A stretch of 64,000 bases of DNA from JBCBGF01 sp039193455 (GCA_039193455.1 JBCCWO010000007.1:62001-126000); one strand, 5' to 3'. Shown: positions 24,702 through 33,906, numbered from the stretch's first letter. Program-made: numbers and translations. The notes: a model not told the origin generated them from the sequence alone.

Positions 24702-26402
24702 TCAGGCGTCCAACGTCTCGGACACCGCGGCTGACATCCGATGGGCATCGGCCCGTGGCATTGCCAGATACGGGGCGTTCATGGTCTGCGCCAATGTCGC
24801 CAGCGCGGGCTGGGGGCGCACGGACGTATCGATGACGAGGCCGGGAAACCCTTCGCCCGCACAGATGCCGGCCAGCCTTTGCGCATCGTCGCCCGCCATC
24901 TGGCGATTGGCGCTGCCATCCAGCGCGATGTTGGCGCGGCCATCGGTCAGCAGGACAAGTGTGGGCGTCATCCCGTGCGCCTGGCCCTGGCGCGCGATCT
25001 GCAGACCCGTCTCTATTCCGGCGGCAAGGGGCGTTCCGCCCCCGCCCGGCAGTGCGGCGAGGCGACGTTTGGTTTGCACCAGCGACCGTGTGGGGGGCAG
25101 CAAAAGCTCGGCTTCCGACCCGCGGAAGGCCACCAGGGCAACATGGTCGCGGCGGGCATAGGCCTCGGCCAACAGCAGCTCGACCGCGCCCTTTGCTTCG
25201 GCCAGACGCGCCATCGCGGCAGAACCCGACGCATCCACCGCGAAGACAAGCAAGCGATCCGAACGCTCTTCGAAACGCCGGACACGAATATCTTCGGCGC
25301 GGATGTGGATCAGGTGGCCCGCAGGCGCGGCGGCCCGGCGCATGGGTTGCCAGGGGGCCGCGGCCCGCAGGGTGGCAACCAGATCGATCCGGGATTGCCC
25401 GTCCAGACGCCCTGAGCGCGAGGGCAGGGGACGTCCCCGCCGGTTGCCGCGCCGCGCCGCGCCCGATCCCGCCGCGCCCGAGCGGGCCCGCGCTGCGCGA
25501 CCTGCCGAGAGGGCGGCCAGTACGTCCGGCGGCAAGGCGGCTTGGACGGCCTCAAGCAGGATCTCGGGCGGGACGTCCAGATCGCGCTCTGCCTGATCCT
25601 CTCCGGCGGTATCCTCGCCGGGATCCGGCGGTGGCGGATCGGTTGCTTCCTCGGGCTCACCCGCTTGCTCTGGAAACCGGGTGGCGCGATGCGCGAAGGT
25701 CAGTTCGGCAGCAAGCCGGATATCGTCAGATGTGACCCTGTTCCGCCCAAAAAGCGCGGCAAGCGCCCTGGCGGCGGCAATCGCCAAAAGCGGGGCGCGC
25801 AGGCTGGTGATGCCCAGCGTCGCCGCCAGAGTGACGAGGTCAGCTTGCAGATCCTCGGGCCAAACAACATCGCCCAGACGCGCGCGGGCGTCATCGATCA
25901 CGGCGTCATCAGCAAGATCCGCCTCAATCGCCGCGAGCGGCAGGTCATCCAGCGATACAAAAAGGCCAAGCCGCTCTGTCAGGGCGGGTGGCGCGACTTC
26001 ATCGGCCTCGGCCCCTTCGTCGAGCGCGATCACACAATGCTCATCCCCGTCCAACGCGGCGCCAAGCCGCGCTGCGAGACCGGCGGGGCAGCGTTCCGCC
26101 ATGGTAAGTGCCACGGCCGCCGGCTGGGTCAGCACGCCCTGCGTGGCAACTGCATGGCCGGACGAAAGTGTCGCGCTCAGGTCGAGCCCGCCATAAAGCT
26201 GGGTATCGCTGATGCCGGGGTGGATTTTCCGCAAGGGTAGCGGAACGGTGCCCAAGGCGGCCAGAAACTTGTCCCGCGCCGGGCCGGACCGCGCCCGCAG
26301 CCACAGGCCACCCAGCCCTGCAGGGTCAACGGCCAAAAGCGACAGCGCCAGCCCCGCGCGGGCCCAGCGCGCCTCGGCCTCAGGGATGGCGTCGGGCGTC
26401 AT
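24702..26402 (-). CDS. bchD: Magnesium chelatase subunit D
   Basis: A 566-residue AAA+ relative that forms a double ring with BchI and activates BchH for Mg insertion into protoporphyrin IX. The N-terminal AAA-like half lacks a good Walker A, as usual for BchD. A proline/acid-rich linker (about 250-280) leads to a C-terminal von Willebrand A domain with the MIDAS motif VFAVDASGSAAMAR and GGGGTPLAAGI. The bchI stop TGA directly abuts this ATG (TGAATG). Confidence 0.95.
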   Translation of the reverse strand: MTPDAIPEAEARWARAGLALSLLAVDPAGLGGLWLRARSGPARDKFLAALGTVPLPLRKIHPGISDTQLYGGLDLSATLSSGHAVATQGVLTQPAAVALTMAERCPAGLAARLGAALDGDEHCVIALDEGAEADEVAPPALTERLGLFVSLDDLPLAAIEADLADDAVIDDARARLGDVVWPEDLQADLVTLAATLGITSLRAPLLAIAAARALAALFGRNRVTSDDIRLAAELTFAHRATRFPEQAGEPEEATDPPPPDPGEDTAGEDQAERDLDVPPEILLEAVQAALPPDVLAALSAGRAARARSGAAGSGAARRGNRRGRPLPSRSGRLDGQSRIDLVATLRAAAPWQPMRRAAAPAGHLIHIRAEDIRVRRFEERSDRLLVFAVDASGSAAMARLAEAKGAVELLLAEAYARRDHVALVAFRGSEAELLLPPTRSLVQTKRRLAALPGGGGTPLAAGIETGLQIARQGQAHGMTPTLVLLTDGRANIALDGSANRQMAGDDAQRLAGICAGEGFPGLVIDTSVRPQPALATLAQTMNAPYLAMPRADAHRMSAAVSETLDA

Positions 26403-27428
26403 TCATTCTGCCGCGGTCAGAAAGCTGCCGAAGAGCTCGCCCATCGCGCGTGACACCCGTGTAGTGGAACCGGAGTCGTCCAGCGGGTCACGGCGCAGGC
26501 GGTGGCGCAGGGCCGAGGGGGCGATCTTGCGCAGGTGGGCGCGGGTGACCTCTGTGGCGCCTTCAAAGGCCGCCACGGCCCGCGCGGCGCGCAGCAACGT
26601 CAGCTCACCGCGCAGCCCGTCAGAGCCTAGGGCGATGCACAGCTCTGCACAGTCGATCAGGGTCTGATCCGGCGTCTCCAGAGCGGGCAAAGCCTCTTTC
26701 GCGGCCAGGATCTTCTTGCGCAGACGGGTATCGGCGGCGCGCCAGCGTTTCAGGAAGGCCGCCGTGTCGTTCTCATAGGCATCGCGGCGGCGGATAACTT
26801 CGATCCGCTGCGAGATCTCTGTGGGAGAGCTCACTTCCACCGACAGCCCAAAGCGGTCCAGCAGCTGGGGCCGAAGTTCCCCCTCTTCGGGGTTGCCCGA
26901 ACCCACCAGCACGAACCGCGCCGGGTGGCGGATTGACAGCCCCTCGCGTTCCACCACGTTCTCACCCGATTGTGCCACGTCGAGCAGCAGGTCGACGATG
27001 TGATCCTCAAGCAGGTTCACCTCGTCGATATACAGATACCCGCGGTTCGCCCGGGCCAGCAGCCCCGGCTCAAACGCCTTTTCCCCGCGCGTCAGAGCAC
27101 GTTCGATATCGAGCGCGCCGACCACGCGGTCCTCGGTGACCCCGAGTGGCAGATCCACCACCGGGGTTGGCCGTTTCACCACGCGTTTCGAGCCTATTTC
27201 AGCCCAATCCGGGCAATCCGCCAGCGTCGCCGAGTTCACCGGGCACCCGGCGATGGCCTTGATCTCCGGCAAGAGCGCGGCCAGCGCACGGACCGCTGTC
27301 GACTTGCCCGTGCCGCGATCGCCAAAGACCAGAACGCCGCCAATGCCGGGATCGATGGCGGTCAGGATCATCGCCTGCTTCATCTCGTCCTGTCCGACGA
27401 TGGCCGAGAATGGGAACGGCTGGGTCAT
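26403..27428 (-). CDS. bchI: Magnesium chelatase ATPase subunit I
   Basis: A 341-residue AAA+ ATPase powering Mg insertion. Walker A is VLVFGDRGTGKSTAVRALAA and Walker B lies in GYLYIDEVNLLEDHIVDLLL; the sensor/arginine region is LVGSGNPEEGELRPQLLDRF. It starts at ATG 27428 (MTQPFPFSAIVGQDEMKQAM), overlapping the crtA stop by 4 bases. The longer frame upstream is crtA sequence. Confidence 0.96.
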   Translation of the reverse strand: MTQPFPFSAIVGQDEMKQAMILTAIDPGIGGVLVFGDRGTGKSTAVRALAALLPEIKAIAGCPVNSATLADCPDWAEIGSKRVVKRPTPVVDLPLGVTEDRVVGALDIERALTRGEKAFEPGLLARANRGYLYIDEVNLLEDHIVDLLLDVAQSGENVVEREGLSIRHPARFVLVGSGNPEEGELRPQLLDRFGLSVEVSSPTEISQRIEVIRRRDAYENDTAAFLKRWRAADTRLRKKILAAKEALPALETPDQTLIDCAELCIALGSDGLRGELTLLRAARAVAAFEGATEVTRAHLRKIAPSALRHRLRRDPLDDSGSTTRVSRAMGELFGSFLTAAE

Positions 27429-28132
27429 GCCGCGGTCCTTTCCAACTGTGCGAGGGGGCGCGTGCCGCCCCACGTGCCCGTGTCGCCCAACAGGCGGAAC
27501 CGGGCGTAAAGCTCTTCCTTGAACCACTGACCCTCGCGCACGGCGCGGATCGCGCGGGCATGCGGGCCGTCGCGGCGGGCAAAAGCGTTCATGGCCGCCA
27601 CATCGGGCCAGATCGAGAAGGTGACCTGATGGAACCAGGGCACTTCACCGATGCCGATCTTGAAGGCGACGTTGGGATCGTCGCCGATCACGTCTTCGAT
27701 GTCGGGGACCTGGCCCCAGAATTTCATCAGGATCGACGGTTTGATCGTCGCCCGTGTCAGCGCCACCACCGGGCCATCGGTGCCCTCGGGGGCGCCCTCC
27801 GCCAGAAACGGCGTCACACCAGACCAAGAGCCGCGTGCAGAAGTTGGCGTCAGAAACACGGTCCAGGATTCGTCCGCCTTCGCGCGCCAACGCCGGTAAA
27901 CCCCGGCCTCGTCGACATTGCGCCGGGCCGCGGCCTCATCCGGCCAGGTGGCGAGGATGGCCCAAACGGCAGTGTTGGGGATCGGGGTAAACCCCTCGCC
28001 CGTGCCGGAGCCGCAAAGCTTCCAGAACCCGACATCCGGCAGGCGCATGAACGACAGGCGCGCCGCGCCCATCTGGCCCAGCACCCACAGCCGGGCGGCT
28101 GCCGATCCAAAGCGGAACAGACTGAGAGTCAC
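27425..28132 (-). CDS. crtA: Spheroidene monooxygenase
   Basis: A 235-residue oxygenase that converts spheroidene to spheroidenone under oxygen, which turns cells red. Family features: LSFMRLPDVGFWKLCGSGTG, WPDEAAARRN and ATIKPSILMKFWGQVPDIED. It is the first gene of crtA-bchI-bchD-bchO, reading away from crtI. Two PpsR boxes lie in the 139-base divergent promoter region, so it and the magnesium chelatase genes are probably co-repressed. Confidence 0.94.
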   Translation of the reverse strand: MTLSLFRFGSAAARLWVLGQMGAARLSFMRLPDVGFWKLCGSGTGEGFTPIPNTAVWAILATWPDEAAARRNVDEAGVYRRWRAKADESWTVFLTPTSARGSWSGVTPFLAEGAPEGTDGPVVALTRATIKPSILMKFWGQVPDIEDVIGDDPNVAFKIGIGEVPWFHQVTFSIWPDVAAMNAFARRDGPHARAIRAVREGQWFKEELYARFRLLGDTGTWGGTRPLAQLERTAA

Positions 28133-28161
28133 GGTCTGAATGACGCGATTCCTCCATTAAC

Positions 28162-28179
28162 TGTCAACTAAGTGTGACA
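28162..28179. promoter_or_regulatory. PpsR/CrtJ box 1 in the crtA-crtI divergent promoter
   Basis: TGTCAACTAAGTGTGACA fits TGT-N12-ACA exactly. It is the crtA-proximal member of a pair, 30 bases upstream of the crtA ATG. Confidence 0.85.
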
Positions 28180-28237
28180 TATGCCTTGTGTGAATGAAAG
28201 GAAAGTTGCAGCATTTCTCCTGCGCTTTCTGCAAGAT

Positions 28238-28255
28238 TGTAAATTGAACTAGACA
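28238..28255. promoter_or_regulatory. PpsR/CrtJ box 2 in the crtA-crtI divergent promoter
   Basis: TGTAAATTGAACTAGACA fits TGT-N12-ACA exactly. It lies 17 bases before the crtI ATG and 76 bases from box 1 (start to start), consistent with cooperative binding of PpsR tetramers across both promoters. Confidence 0.85.
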
Positions 28256-28271
28256 GTCATAGGGTGATGTC

Positions 28272-29831
28272 ATGCTGAAGAGAGTCGCTATGCCGCCGAC
28301 ACCCGATGATGGCCGGGCCCATGCTGTGGTCATCGGCGCCGGGTTGGGTGGCTTGTCCGCTGCCATGCGCCTTGGTGCTAAGGGGTATCGCGTCACCGTA
28401 CTGGACCGGCTCGACAGCCCCGGGGGGCGCGGGTCCGCAATCTGGCAGGACGGCTACAGGTTCGATCTGGGCCCCACCATCGTGACGGTGCCGCAGGTCT
28501 TTCGCGATCTCTGGGCCGCCTGCGGGCGCGATTTTGACGCAGCGGTCGACCTGCGCCCGGTGGACCCGTTCTACGAAATCCGCTGGCCCGATGGCTCACG
28601 GTTCAAGGCGACCGGTGACACCGAACAGATGGTGGCCGAGGTTGAACGCCTGTCGCCGGGCGATGTGGCAGGGTATCGGCGCTTTCTGAAGGACAGCGAA
28701 ACGCGCTATCGTGTGGGCTTCGAGGGGCTGGGCCGCAAGCCGATGCATCGGCTGTGGGACACGATCAAGGTGTTGCCCACCTTCGCCTGGTTGCGGGCGG
28801 ATCGGTCGATACTCGGCCATGCCAAGGCCCGCGTGCGCGACCCGCGCCTGCGCATGGCGCTGTCGTTCCACCCGCTCTTCATCGGCGGCGATCCGATGCA
28901 TGTGACGTCGATGTACGCGCTCGTCAGTCATCTGGAAAAGGAATATGGCGTCCACTACGCCATGGGCGGTGTGGCCGCGATTGCCGATGCGATGTGCGAT
29001 GTGATCGCAGATCAGGGCGGATTGGTGCGCTACGGGGCCGAGGTGGACGAGATCCTGGTCGCTGGCGGCCGGGCGTCTGGCATCAGGCTGACGGGGGGAG
29101 AGACGCTGGCGGCGGATATCGTCGTCTCGAACGCAGATGCCGGGCACACCTATACCCGCCTGCTGCGCAACCACCCCAAGAAACGCTGGAGCGACGCCAA
29201 GCTGGGCGCACGCCGGTGGTCGATGGGCCTGTACGTCTGGTATTTTGGCACCAAGGGAACCCGCGGGATGTGGCCCGATCTGGGGCACCATACGATCCTG
29301 AACGGCCCGCGCTATGAGGGTCTATTGCGGGAGATTTTCCTCAAAGGCCGGCTCGCCGACGACATGAGCCTTTACATCCATCGGCCTAGCCTGACCGATC
29401 CGACGGCGGCGCCTGACGGGGATGACACCTTCTATGTTCTCTCGCCTGTGCCGCACCTGGGCCATGCCGATCCGGTGGACTGGGCGGCGGAGGAAGAGCC
29501 CTACCGCGCCAAGGTGATCGAGAACCTGCAATCGGTGATGCCGGGCTTTGAACAGCACATTGCCACCAGCCTAACCTTCACCCCGGAAACCTTCCGCGAT
29601 CGCTACCTGTCTCCCATGGGCACCGGTTTCTCGATCGAGCCGCGGATCCTGCAATCGGCCTGGTTCCGCCCGCACAATGTCAGCGAAGAGCTGCCCGGTC
29701 TCTACCTGGCCGGCGCCGGGACCCATCCGGGGGCCGGGCTCCCCGGAGTGGTGTGCAGCGCCGAGGTTCTGGCGCAGATGGTGCCGGAGGCGCCCAAAAC
29801 GCTGATGCCCACAAAGATGGCGGCTGAATGA
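28272..29831 (+). CDS. crtI: Phytoene desaturase
   Basis: A 519-residue FAD enzyme that introduces three double bonds into phytoene to make neurosporene. The Rossmann motif is AVVIGAGLGGLSAAMRLGAKG (about residues 18-38), followed by GGRGSAIWQDGYRFDLGPTI. The C-terminal FAD/bacterial desaturase signature is GLYLAGAGTHPGAGLPGVV. ATG 28272 is used; ATG 28290 would also work. It heads crtI-crtB-tspO, and crtB starts inside its stop region. Confidence 0.96.
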   Translation: MLKRVAMPPTPDDGRAHAVVIGAGLGGLSAAMRLGAKGYRVTVLDRLDSPGGRGSAIWQDGYRFDLGPTIVTVPQVFRDLWAACGRDFDAAVDLRPVDPFYEIRWPDGSRFKATGDTEQMVAEVERLSPGDVAGYRRFLKDSETRYRVGFEGLGRKPMHRLWDTIKVLPTFAWLRADRSILGHAKARVRDPRLRMALSFHPLFIGGDPMHVTSMYALVSHLEKEYGVHYAMGGVAAIADAMCDVIADQGGLVRYGAEVDEILVAGGRASGIRLTGGETLAADIVVSNADAGHTYTRLLRNHPKKRWSDAKLGARRWSMGLYVWYFGTKGTRGMWPDLGHHTILNGPRYEGLLREIFLKGRLADDMSLYIHRPSLTDPTAAPDGDDTFYVLSPVPHLGHADPVDWAAEEEPYRAKVIENLQSVMPGFEQHIATSLTFTPETFRDRYLSPMGTGFSIEPRILQSAWFRPHNVSEELPGLYLAGAGTHPGAGLPGVVCSAEVLAQMVPEAPKTLMPTKMAAE

Positions 29832-30865
29832 TGAACGACACCGATCTGGCCCATTGCAAAGAGGCGATCCGCCACGGCTCGCTGTCATTCTACGCCGCGT
29901 CCAAGCTGTTGCCCGCCAAGGTGCGCGACCCGGCGCTCGCACTTTATGCGTTTTGCCGGTTGGCGGATGATGCAGTGGATTTGCATGACGAGAAGCCGTC
30001 CGCGGTGCTGACGCTGCGGGATCGGCTGGACCTGATCTATGAGGGGCGGCCCCGCAATGCGCCTGCGGACCGGGCCTTTGCCGCCGTGATAGAAACGTAT
30101 GACATGCCCCGCGCGCTTCCCGATGCGCTGCTTGAAGGCCTGGCATGGGACGCGATGGGGCGGCGCTATCGGACGTTGTCCGAGCTTTTTGACTATTCCG
30201 CCCGCGTGGCCGCCGCGGTGGGCGCGATGATGTGCGTTTTGATGCGGGTTCGGGACTATGACGCGCTGGCACGGGCCTGCGATCTGGGCGTTGCCATGCA
30301 GCTCACCAACATCTCGCGCGATGTGGGGGAGGATGCGCGCGAGCGGCGCATGTACCTGCCGCTTGACTGGCTGGACGAGGCGGGGATCGATCCCGATGCC
30401 TATTTTGCCGATCCGCTGCCGCATGAGCCGGTCCGCGCCATGGTCCGGCGGCTCTTGCGCGAGGCTGACAAGCTCTACATCCGGTCCGAGGCGGGCATTG
30501 CCGCCCTGCCGCGCGCCGCGCGCCCGGGCATCTACGCCGCCCGTCACGTCTATGCCGGGATCGGCGGTGCGATCCGGCGCAATGGCTTTGATACGGTGTC
30601 ATATCGCGCGCATACCTATAAATCGCAAAAGCTGGGTTGGCTTGGGCTGTCCGTCCTGCGGACGGGCGTAACAATGGTCATGCCCCGCTCGGCGGTGCTC
30701 TACGCGCAGCCCCTGGCGGAGACACAGTTTCTGGTTGAGGCGGCGGCGCGCGGCCAACGGCGCGGGGCGGCCTGGGGCGATGGTCGGTCTGGCGCGTTGA
30801 TGGCGGCCCTGGCGCAGCTCGAGACGCGGGATCGCGCGCGGCATTTGGAACATTCCTGGGTCTGA
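29828..30865 (+). CDS. crtB: Phytoene synthase
   Basis: A 345-residue squalene/phytoene synthase family enzyme that condenses two geranylgeranyl-PP. The two aspartate-rich motifs are FCRLADDAVDLHD and NISRDVGEDARERRMYLP. Its start codon overlaps the crtI stop (ATG at 29828, a second ATG directly after it), so translation is coupled. Its length is normal for purple bacteria. Confidence 0.96.
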   Translation: MMNDTDLAHCKEAIRHGSLSFYAASKLLPAKVRDPALALYAFCRLADDAVDLHDEKPSAVLTLRDRLDLIYEGRPRNAPADRAFAAVIETYDMPRALPDALLEGLAWDAMGRRYRTLSELFDYSARVAAAVGAMMCVLMRVRDYDALARACDLGVAMQLTNISRDVGEDARERRMYLPLDWLDEAGIDPDAYFADPLPHEPVRAMVRRLLREADKLYIRSEAGIAALPRAARPGIYAARHVYAGIGGAIRRNGFDTVSYRAHTYKSQKLGWLGLSVLRTGVTMVMPRSAVLYAQPLAETQFLVEAAARGQRRGAAWGDGRSGALMAALAQLETRDRARHLEHSWV

Positions 30866-30879
30866 GCTACCTCGTCGCT

Positions 30880-31350
30880 ATGGACTGGATACTCTTTTCG
30901 ATCTTCCTTCTGGCCTGCGCGGCGGCCGGAACCACCGGGGCTATGTTCCAACCGGGGGAGTGGTATCGGTCGCTCAACAAGCCGGACTGGACGCCGCCCG
31001 ATTGGCTGTTCCCGCTGGCCTGGAGCGTTCTGTACCTGTGCATCTCTGCCGCCGGGGCCCTCGCAGCACCGGTTGAGGGCAGCGCGGTGGCAATGGCGTT
31101 CTTTGCGCTTCAGATCGCGCTCAACACGCTCTGGACCCCGATCTTCTTCGGCCTGCACCGGATCGGGGCGGGACTTGTGGTCCTGATCTGCCTGTGGATA
31201 TCCGTCGCCGCGACGCTCGTGGCCTTCTGGCAACTCACCTGGATCGCGGGTCTGTTGTTCGTGCCCTATCTGGTCTGGGTCACAATCGCGGGCGCGCTGA
31301 ACTTCTCGGTCTGGCGCCGGAACCCGGATAAGGTGGTTTTGGCGGAGTAG
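30880..31350 (+). CDS. tspO: TspO/MBR family tryptophan-rich sensory protein (CrtK)
   Basis: A 156-residue outer-membrane/five-helix protein. It has the family motifs WYRSLNKPDWTPPDWLFPLAW and LNTLWTPIFFGLH, and is rich in Trp. In Rhodobacter, TspO binds porphyrins and helps down-regulate photosynthesis genes in oxygen. It lies at its usual place after crtB, 14 bases downstream. Confidence 0.94.
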   Translation: MDWILFSIFLLACAAAGTTGAMFQPGEWYRSLNKPDWTPPDWLFPLAWSVLYLCISAAGALAAPVEGSAVAMAFFALQIALNTLWTPIFFGLHRIGAGLVVLICLWISVAATLVAFWQLTWIAGLLFVPYLVWVTIAGALNFSVWRRNPDKVVLAE

Positions 31351-31457
31351 GTCAAGCTCGGCTTGCTTGGGATGGTGCTTGGTATTGTCTGTCATGCGGG
31401 ACATAGCTGCCCTTGGCGATCTTCGTGTGGCTGTTGCGTCTGAAGTCCCTTGGCGCG

Positions 31458-31877
31458 ATGTTGGCGGAAGTGTCTACGATTTCAGTGAAGCAAGAATTGG
31501 AACCTAAAGTGCCCGCCAAGTCCTTTGTGCAAGAGTACGAACATGCCCTCGGCACTCAAGATTGGAACTCGGTCGCGCCGCTTATCAGCGAGGACGCGAT
31601 GGTGATCTTCTCAAATGGCTCTTTGCACGCCGGGAAAGAGGCGATCAGAGCGGCGTACGAGCACAATTTCAATACAATAAAGGGCGAAGAATACCGGATC
31701 GAGAACGTTCACTGGTTGGCGGATTCGGAGGACGCCGCCGCTTACAGTTTTGAATTTCATTGGACAGGCGTCATTGACGGTCGGCAAGCCTCAGGCTCGG
31801 GACGCGGCACAGCGGTACTGGTCCGTAAGGATGACCGTTGGCTTTTGGTCGGAGAGCAGTTGGGGCCAAAGTCGTAG
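31458..31877 (+). CDS. SnoaL/DUF4440-like NTF2-fold protein, atypical composition
   Basis: A 139-residue protein with an NTF2-like fold (FVQEYEHALGTQDWNSVAPL, FSNGSLHAGKEAIRAAYEHN, GRGTAVLVRKDDRWLLVGEQ). No enzymatic residues can be assigned. Its base composition is about 50-53% G+C in the two 60-base stretches I counted, against about 70% in neighbouring crtB. It interrupts the usual tspO-crtC order, so it looks like a recent insertion. The ATG at 31458 is a plausible start; a GTG at 31470 is possible. Confidence 0.65.
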   Translation: MLAEVSTISVKQELEPKVPAKSFVQEYEHALGTQDWNSVAPLISEDAMVIFSNGSLHAGKEAIRAAYEHNFNTIKGEEYRIENVHWLADSEDAAAYSFEFHWTGVIDGRQASGSGRGTAVLVRKDDRWLLVGEQLGPKS

Positions 31878-31999
31878 GAGCGGAACCCTTTCTTCGGCGT
31901 TGCGGCATTCGGTAAGAATTGGTTCCTTCGAGACAATCTACCCATCGCGGCACGCTCTAAAGCCGGCGTTTCACTGCACCCGCAAAAAAGACCCGCAGC

Positions 32000-32587
32000 C
32001 TAGCGCGCGGCTCGGCTACGCCGTGCCTCGCGCGCGCGCTTGTAGGCAAACACATCCTCACGCGCGACCCAGTCGTAGTCGGGGTCTTCGTCCGTGTGGA
32101 CCCAGGTCAGCACCCCGCCCAGGCGCCAGGGGTCCACGACGATCCCGTCGAACATCCCGTCGCCTGCGCGGCTGACGATTGTCGTCGAGTGTTCGATCCG
32201 CAGCGGCTTGTCGTGGTTCGCGATCGCCCGGTGCAAATCGAGCGTCTGAAAGTCCTCTTGCGCCAGCCGCGTTTCGATATCCTCGGCCCAGTGCCAGCAC
32301 AGTCCGCGAGGTTTGATCCCCATGTTCACCTTGGTGTTGTGGACCAGCGGGGGATCGGTGATCTGGTACTGAAGCGCGAGGGTATAGGAATGCTCATAGG
32401 CGATGCGGGCCGCCCGCGCGGCCTCTTCGGCGTCGACCTCGGGGCCGAGCGCCTGGATCGCGCGGGTGAGTTCGACCACGTCCTGCGGATCGGCCGGCCC
32501 CGGGGCACGGTCGGCCGGCACGCCGCAGGCGGCGAGGGCGACGAAGGCCAGAACAGAGAAAAGGCGGGCAAGCCGGGGGAAGTGCAT
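32000..32587 (-). CDS. Predicted lipoprotein of unknown function inside the carotenoid cluster
   Basis: A 195-residue protein with a lipoprotein signal peptide (FVALAAC, Cys21). The mature part has an alanine-rich helical stretch (about 38-75) and a distinctive CWHWAEDIETRLAQ segment, DLHRAIANHDKPLRIEHSTT and a basic C-terminus. I do not recognise the family. It lies on the crtC strand, 101 bases downstream of crtC, and could be its last operon member. A role in envelope or photosynthesis is only inferred from position. Confidence 0.65.
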   Translation of the reverse strand: MHFPRLARLFSVLAFVALAACGVPADRAPGPADPQDVVELTRAIQALGPEVDAEEAARAARIAYEHSYTLALQYQITDPPLVHNTKVNMGIKPRGLCWHWAEDIETRLAQEDFQTLDLHRAIANHDKPLRIEHSTTIVSRAGDGMFDGIVVDPWRLGGVLTWVHTDEDPDYDWVAREDVFAYKRAREARRSRAAR

Positions 32588-32688
32588 AAAAGGGTATCGC
32601 GCCTGTTGAACCTGGCGTTCGGGCTAACGGCGGCGGCCTGGCTTGTCGAGTAAGGGGGGCGATCACAATCGCGCGTGTTGCGGCCCGG

Positions 32689-33906
32689 TCAGCCGGGAAA
32701 CGTCCAGCCCGGACGCCGGGGCACGCGAACGGCGAGCATCGGTTTCAAGAGCGGGGAGGCAAAGCGATTGAGGTCCAGCGCCTCATGCACCCCCACGGTT
32801 TCCTCGCCATGGATTTGCGTGCGGATGGCCGAGCGGCTGTAGAACGGCGCATCGAGCATCGCCTTTACCTGGCGCGGGCGATAGCCAGGGTCTGCGCGCG
32901 TTTCGCGTTTCACGGCCCAGAGCGAGCGGTTGAAACGCGTCAGCGGCGGCATCTTCATCGTGTGCGCGTGCCCGTCACGGTCAAAGGCGAGGCCCACGGC
33001 TAATTCCGACCCATCCCGGCGGACGGCGTCGTAGAAACAGGCCGACCCTTCGCGGGTCGGAAAGCGGCCCCATGTCCAATAGCTGAAGTCATCTTCCAAA
33101 GCGCGCGTGCCGAAGTTCGCGTCAAAGTACCCATGGCCCGTCCATTGCCAGCCTCGGTTGAGGTCCACTTCGATATCGGCTGTGGGCGCGAAGGGCCGCC
33201 AGATATGCGTACCCTTCGGATGCAAGGGCAACTCCACGTCGGTGAGCCCGGTGGGCCGCACCGTGATCTTGCCCTTTACGCGGCTGACCAGCGGCAGGGA
33301 CGAGATTTCGTCGATGTCGATCTCAAGCCGGTCGCCCATCCAGCGCAGCTTGCTGGGGCCCACCTCGAACGTGTCGTTCGTTTGACGCAGCGCGCCCTCG
33401 CCCCGGTCGGTCATCGTGAACCGTCCGCCGGGGCCGTAGGTGGCCACGTTGATGCAGACGTGGTTGTGGGGGCGGCGGCGGCCCGTCCAGCGATACCAGG
33501 GCGAGAAAACAGAGCCTATGAAGGCGATGACCGAGACGGCGCGGCTGCCATCGTCGCTGATGCCGTCGACATACCACCACGCGTAGCCGTCTGCCGGGAC
33601 TTCGAGGTTAAAGCACGGTTCGTCACGATCGCCTCGGCCGCGTGCTTGCCGGAGAGGGTTGCCATCGGCACCCCCGCCCCCGGATGCGCCCCGCCCCCCG
33701 CGAGGTACAGCCCCGGCAGGGATGTCCGTGCCGTGGGCCGGTCGAAGGCTGCTGTCAGCCCATGTGGGCTCCGCCCGTACAGGGAACCTTGGCTGGCCGG
33801 GAAGAGGCGATCGAACCCCGCCGGTGTGGTCAAGCTCTGGTCCCCCGGTTCGGGCGAAAAGGCCACCCCGTGTCGGGCGAGAGTTTGGAAGGTACGTGTC
33901 CGACAT
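32689..33906 (-). CDS. crtC: Carotenoid 1,2-hydratase (hydroxyneurosporene synthase), start unresolved
   Basis: It adds water to the terminal double bond of neurosporene or spheroidene precursors. The conserved part begins about 33612 (FNLEVPADGYAWWYVDG) and includes IAFIGSVFSPWYRW, INVATYGPGGRFTMTDRG, WQWTGHGYFDANFG and the catalytic-region YWTWGRFP. That gives about 307 residues to the stop. In this frame no ATG, GTG or TTG occurs between 33612 and the ATG at 33906, and the 98 codons between overlap crtD and do not look like CrtC. The coordinate given uses that only standard start; the real start is unknown. Confidence 0.8.
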   Translation of the reverse strand: MSDTYLPNSRPTRGGLFARTGGPELDHTGGVRSPLPGQPRFPVRAEPTWADSSLRPAHGTDIPAGAVPRGGRGASGGGGADGNPLRQARGRGDRDEPCFNLEVPADGYAWWYVDGISDDGSRAVSVIAFIGSVFSPWYRWTGRRRPHNHVCINVATYGPGGRFTMTDRGEGALRQTNDTFEVGPSKLRWMGDRLEIDIDEISSLPLVSRVKGKITVRPTGLTDVELPLHPKGTHIWRPFAPTADIEVDLNRGWQWTGHGYFDANFGTRALEDDFSYWTWGRFPTREGSACFYDAVRRDGSELAVGLAFDRDGHAHTMKMPPLTRFNRSLWAVKRETRADPGYRPRQVKAMLDAPFYSRSAIRTQIHGEETVGVHEALDLNRFASPLLKPMLAVRVPRRPGWTFPG

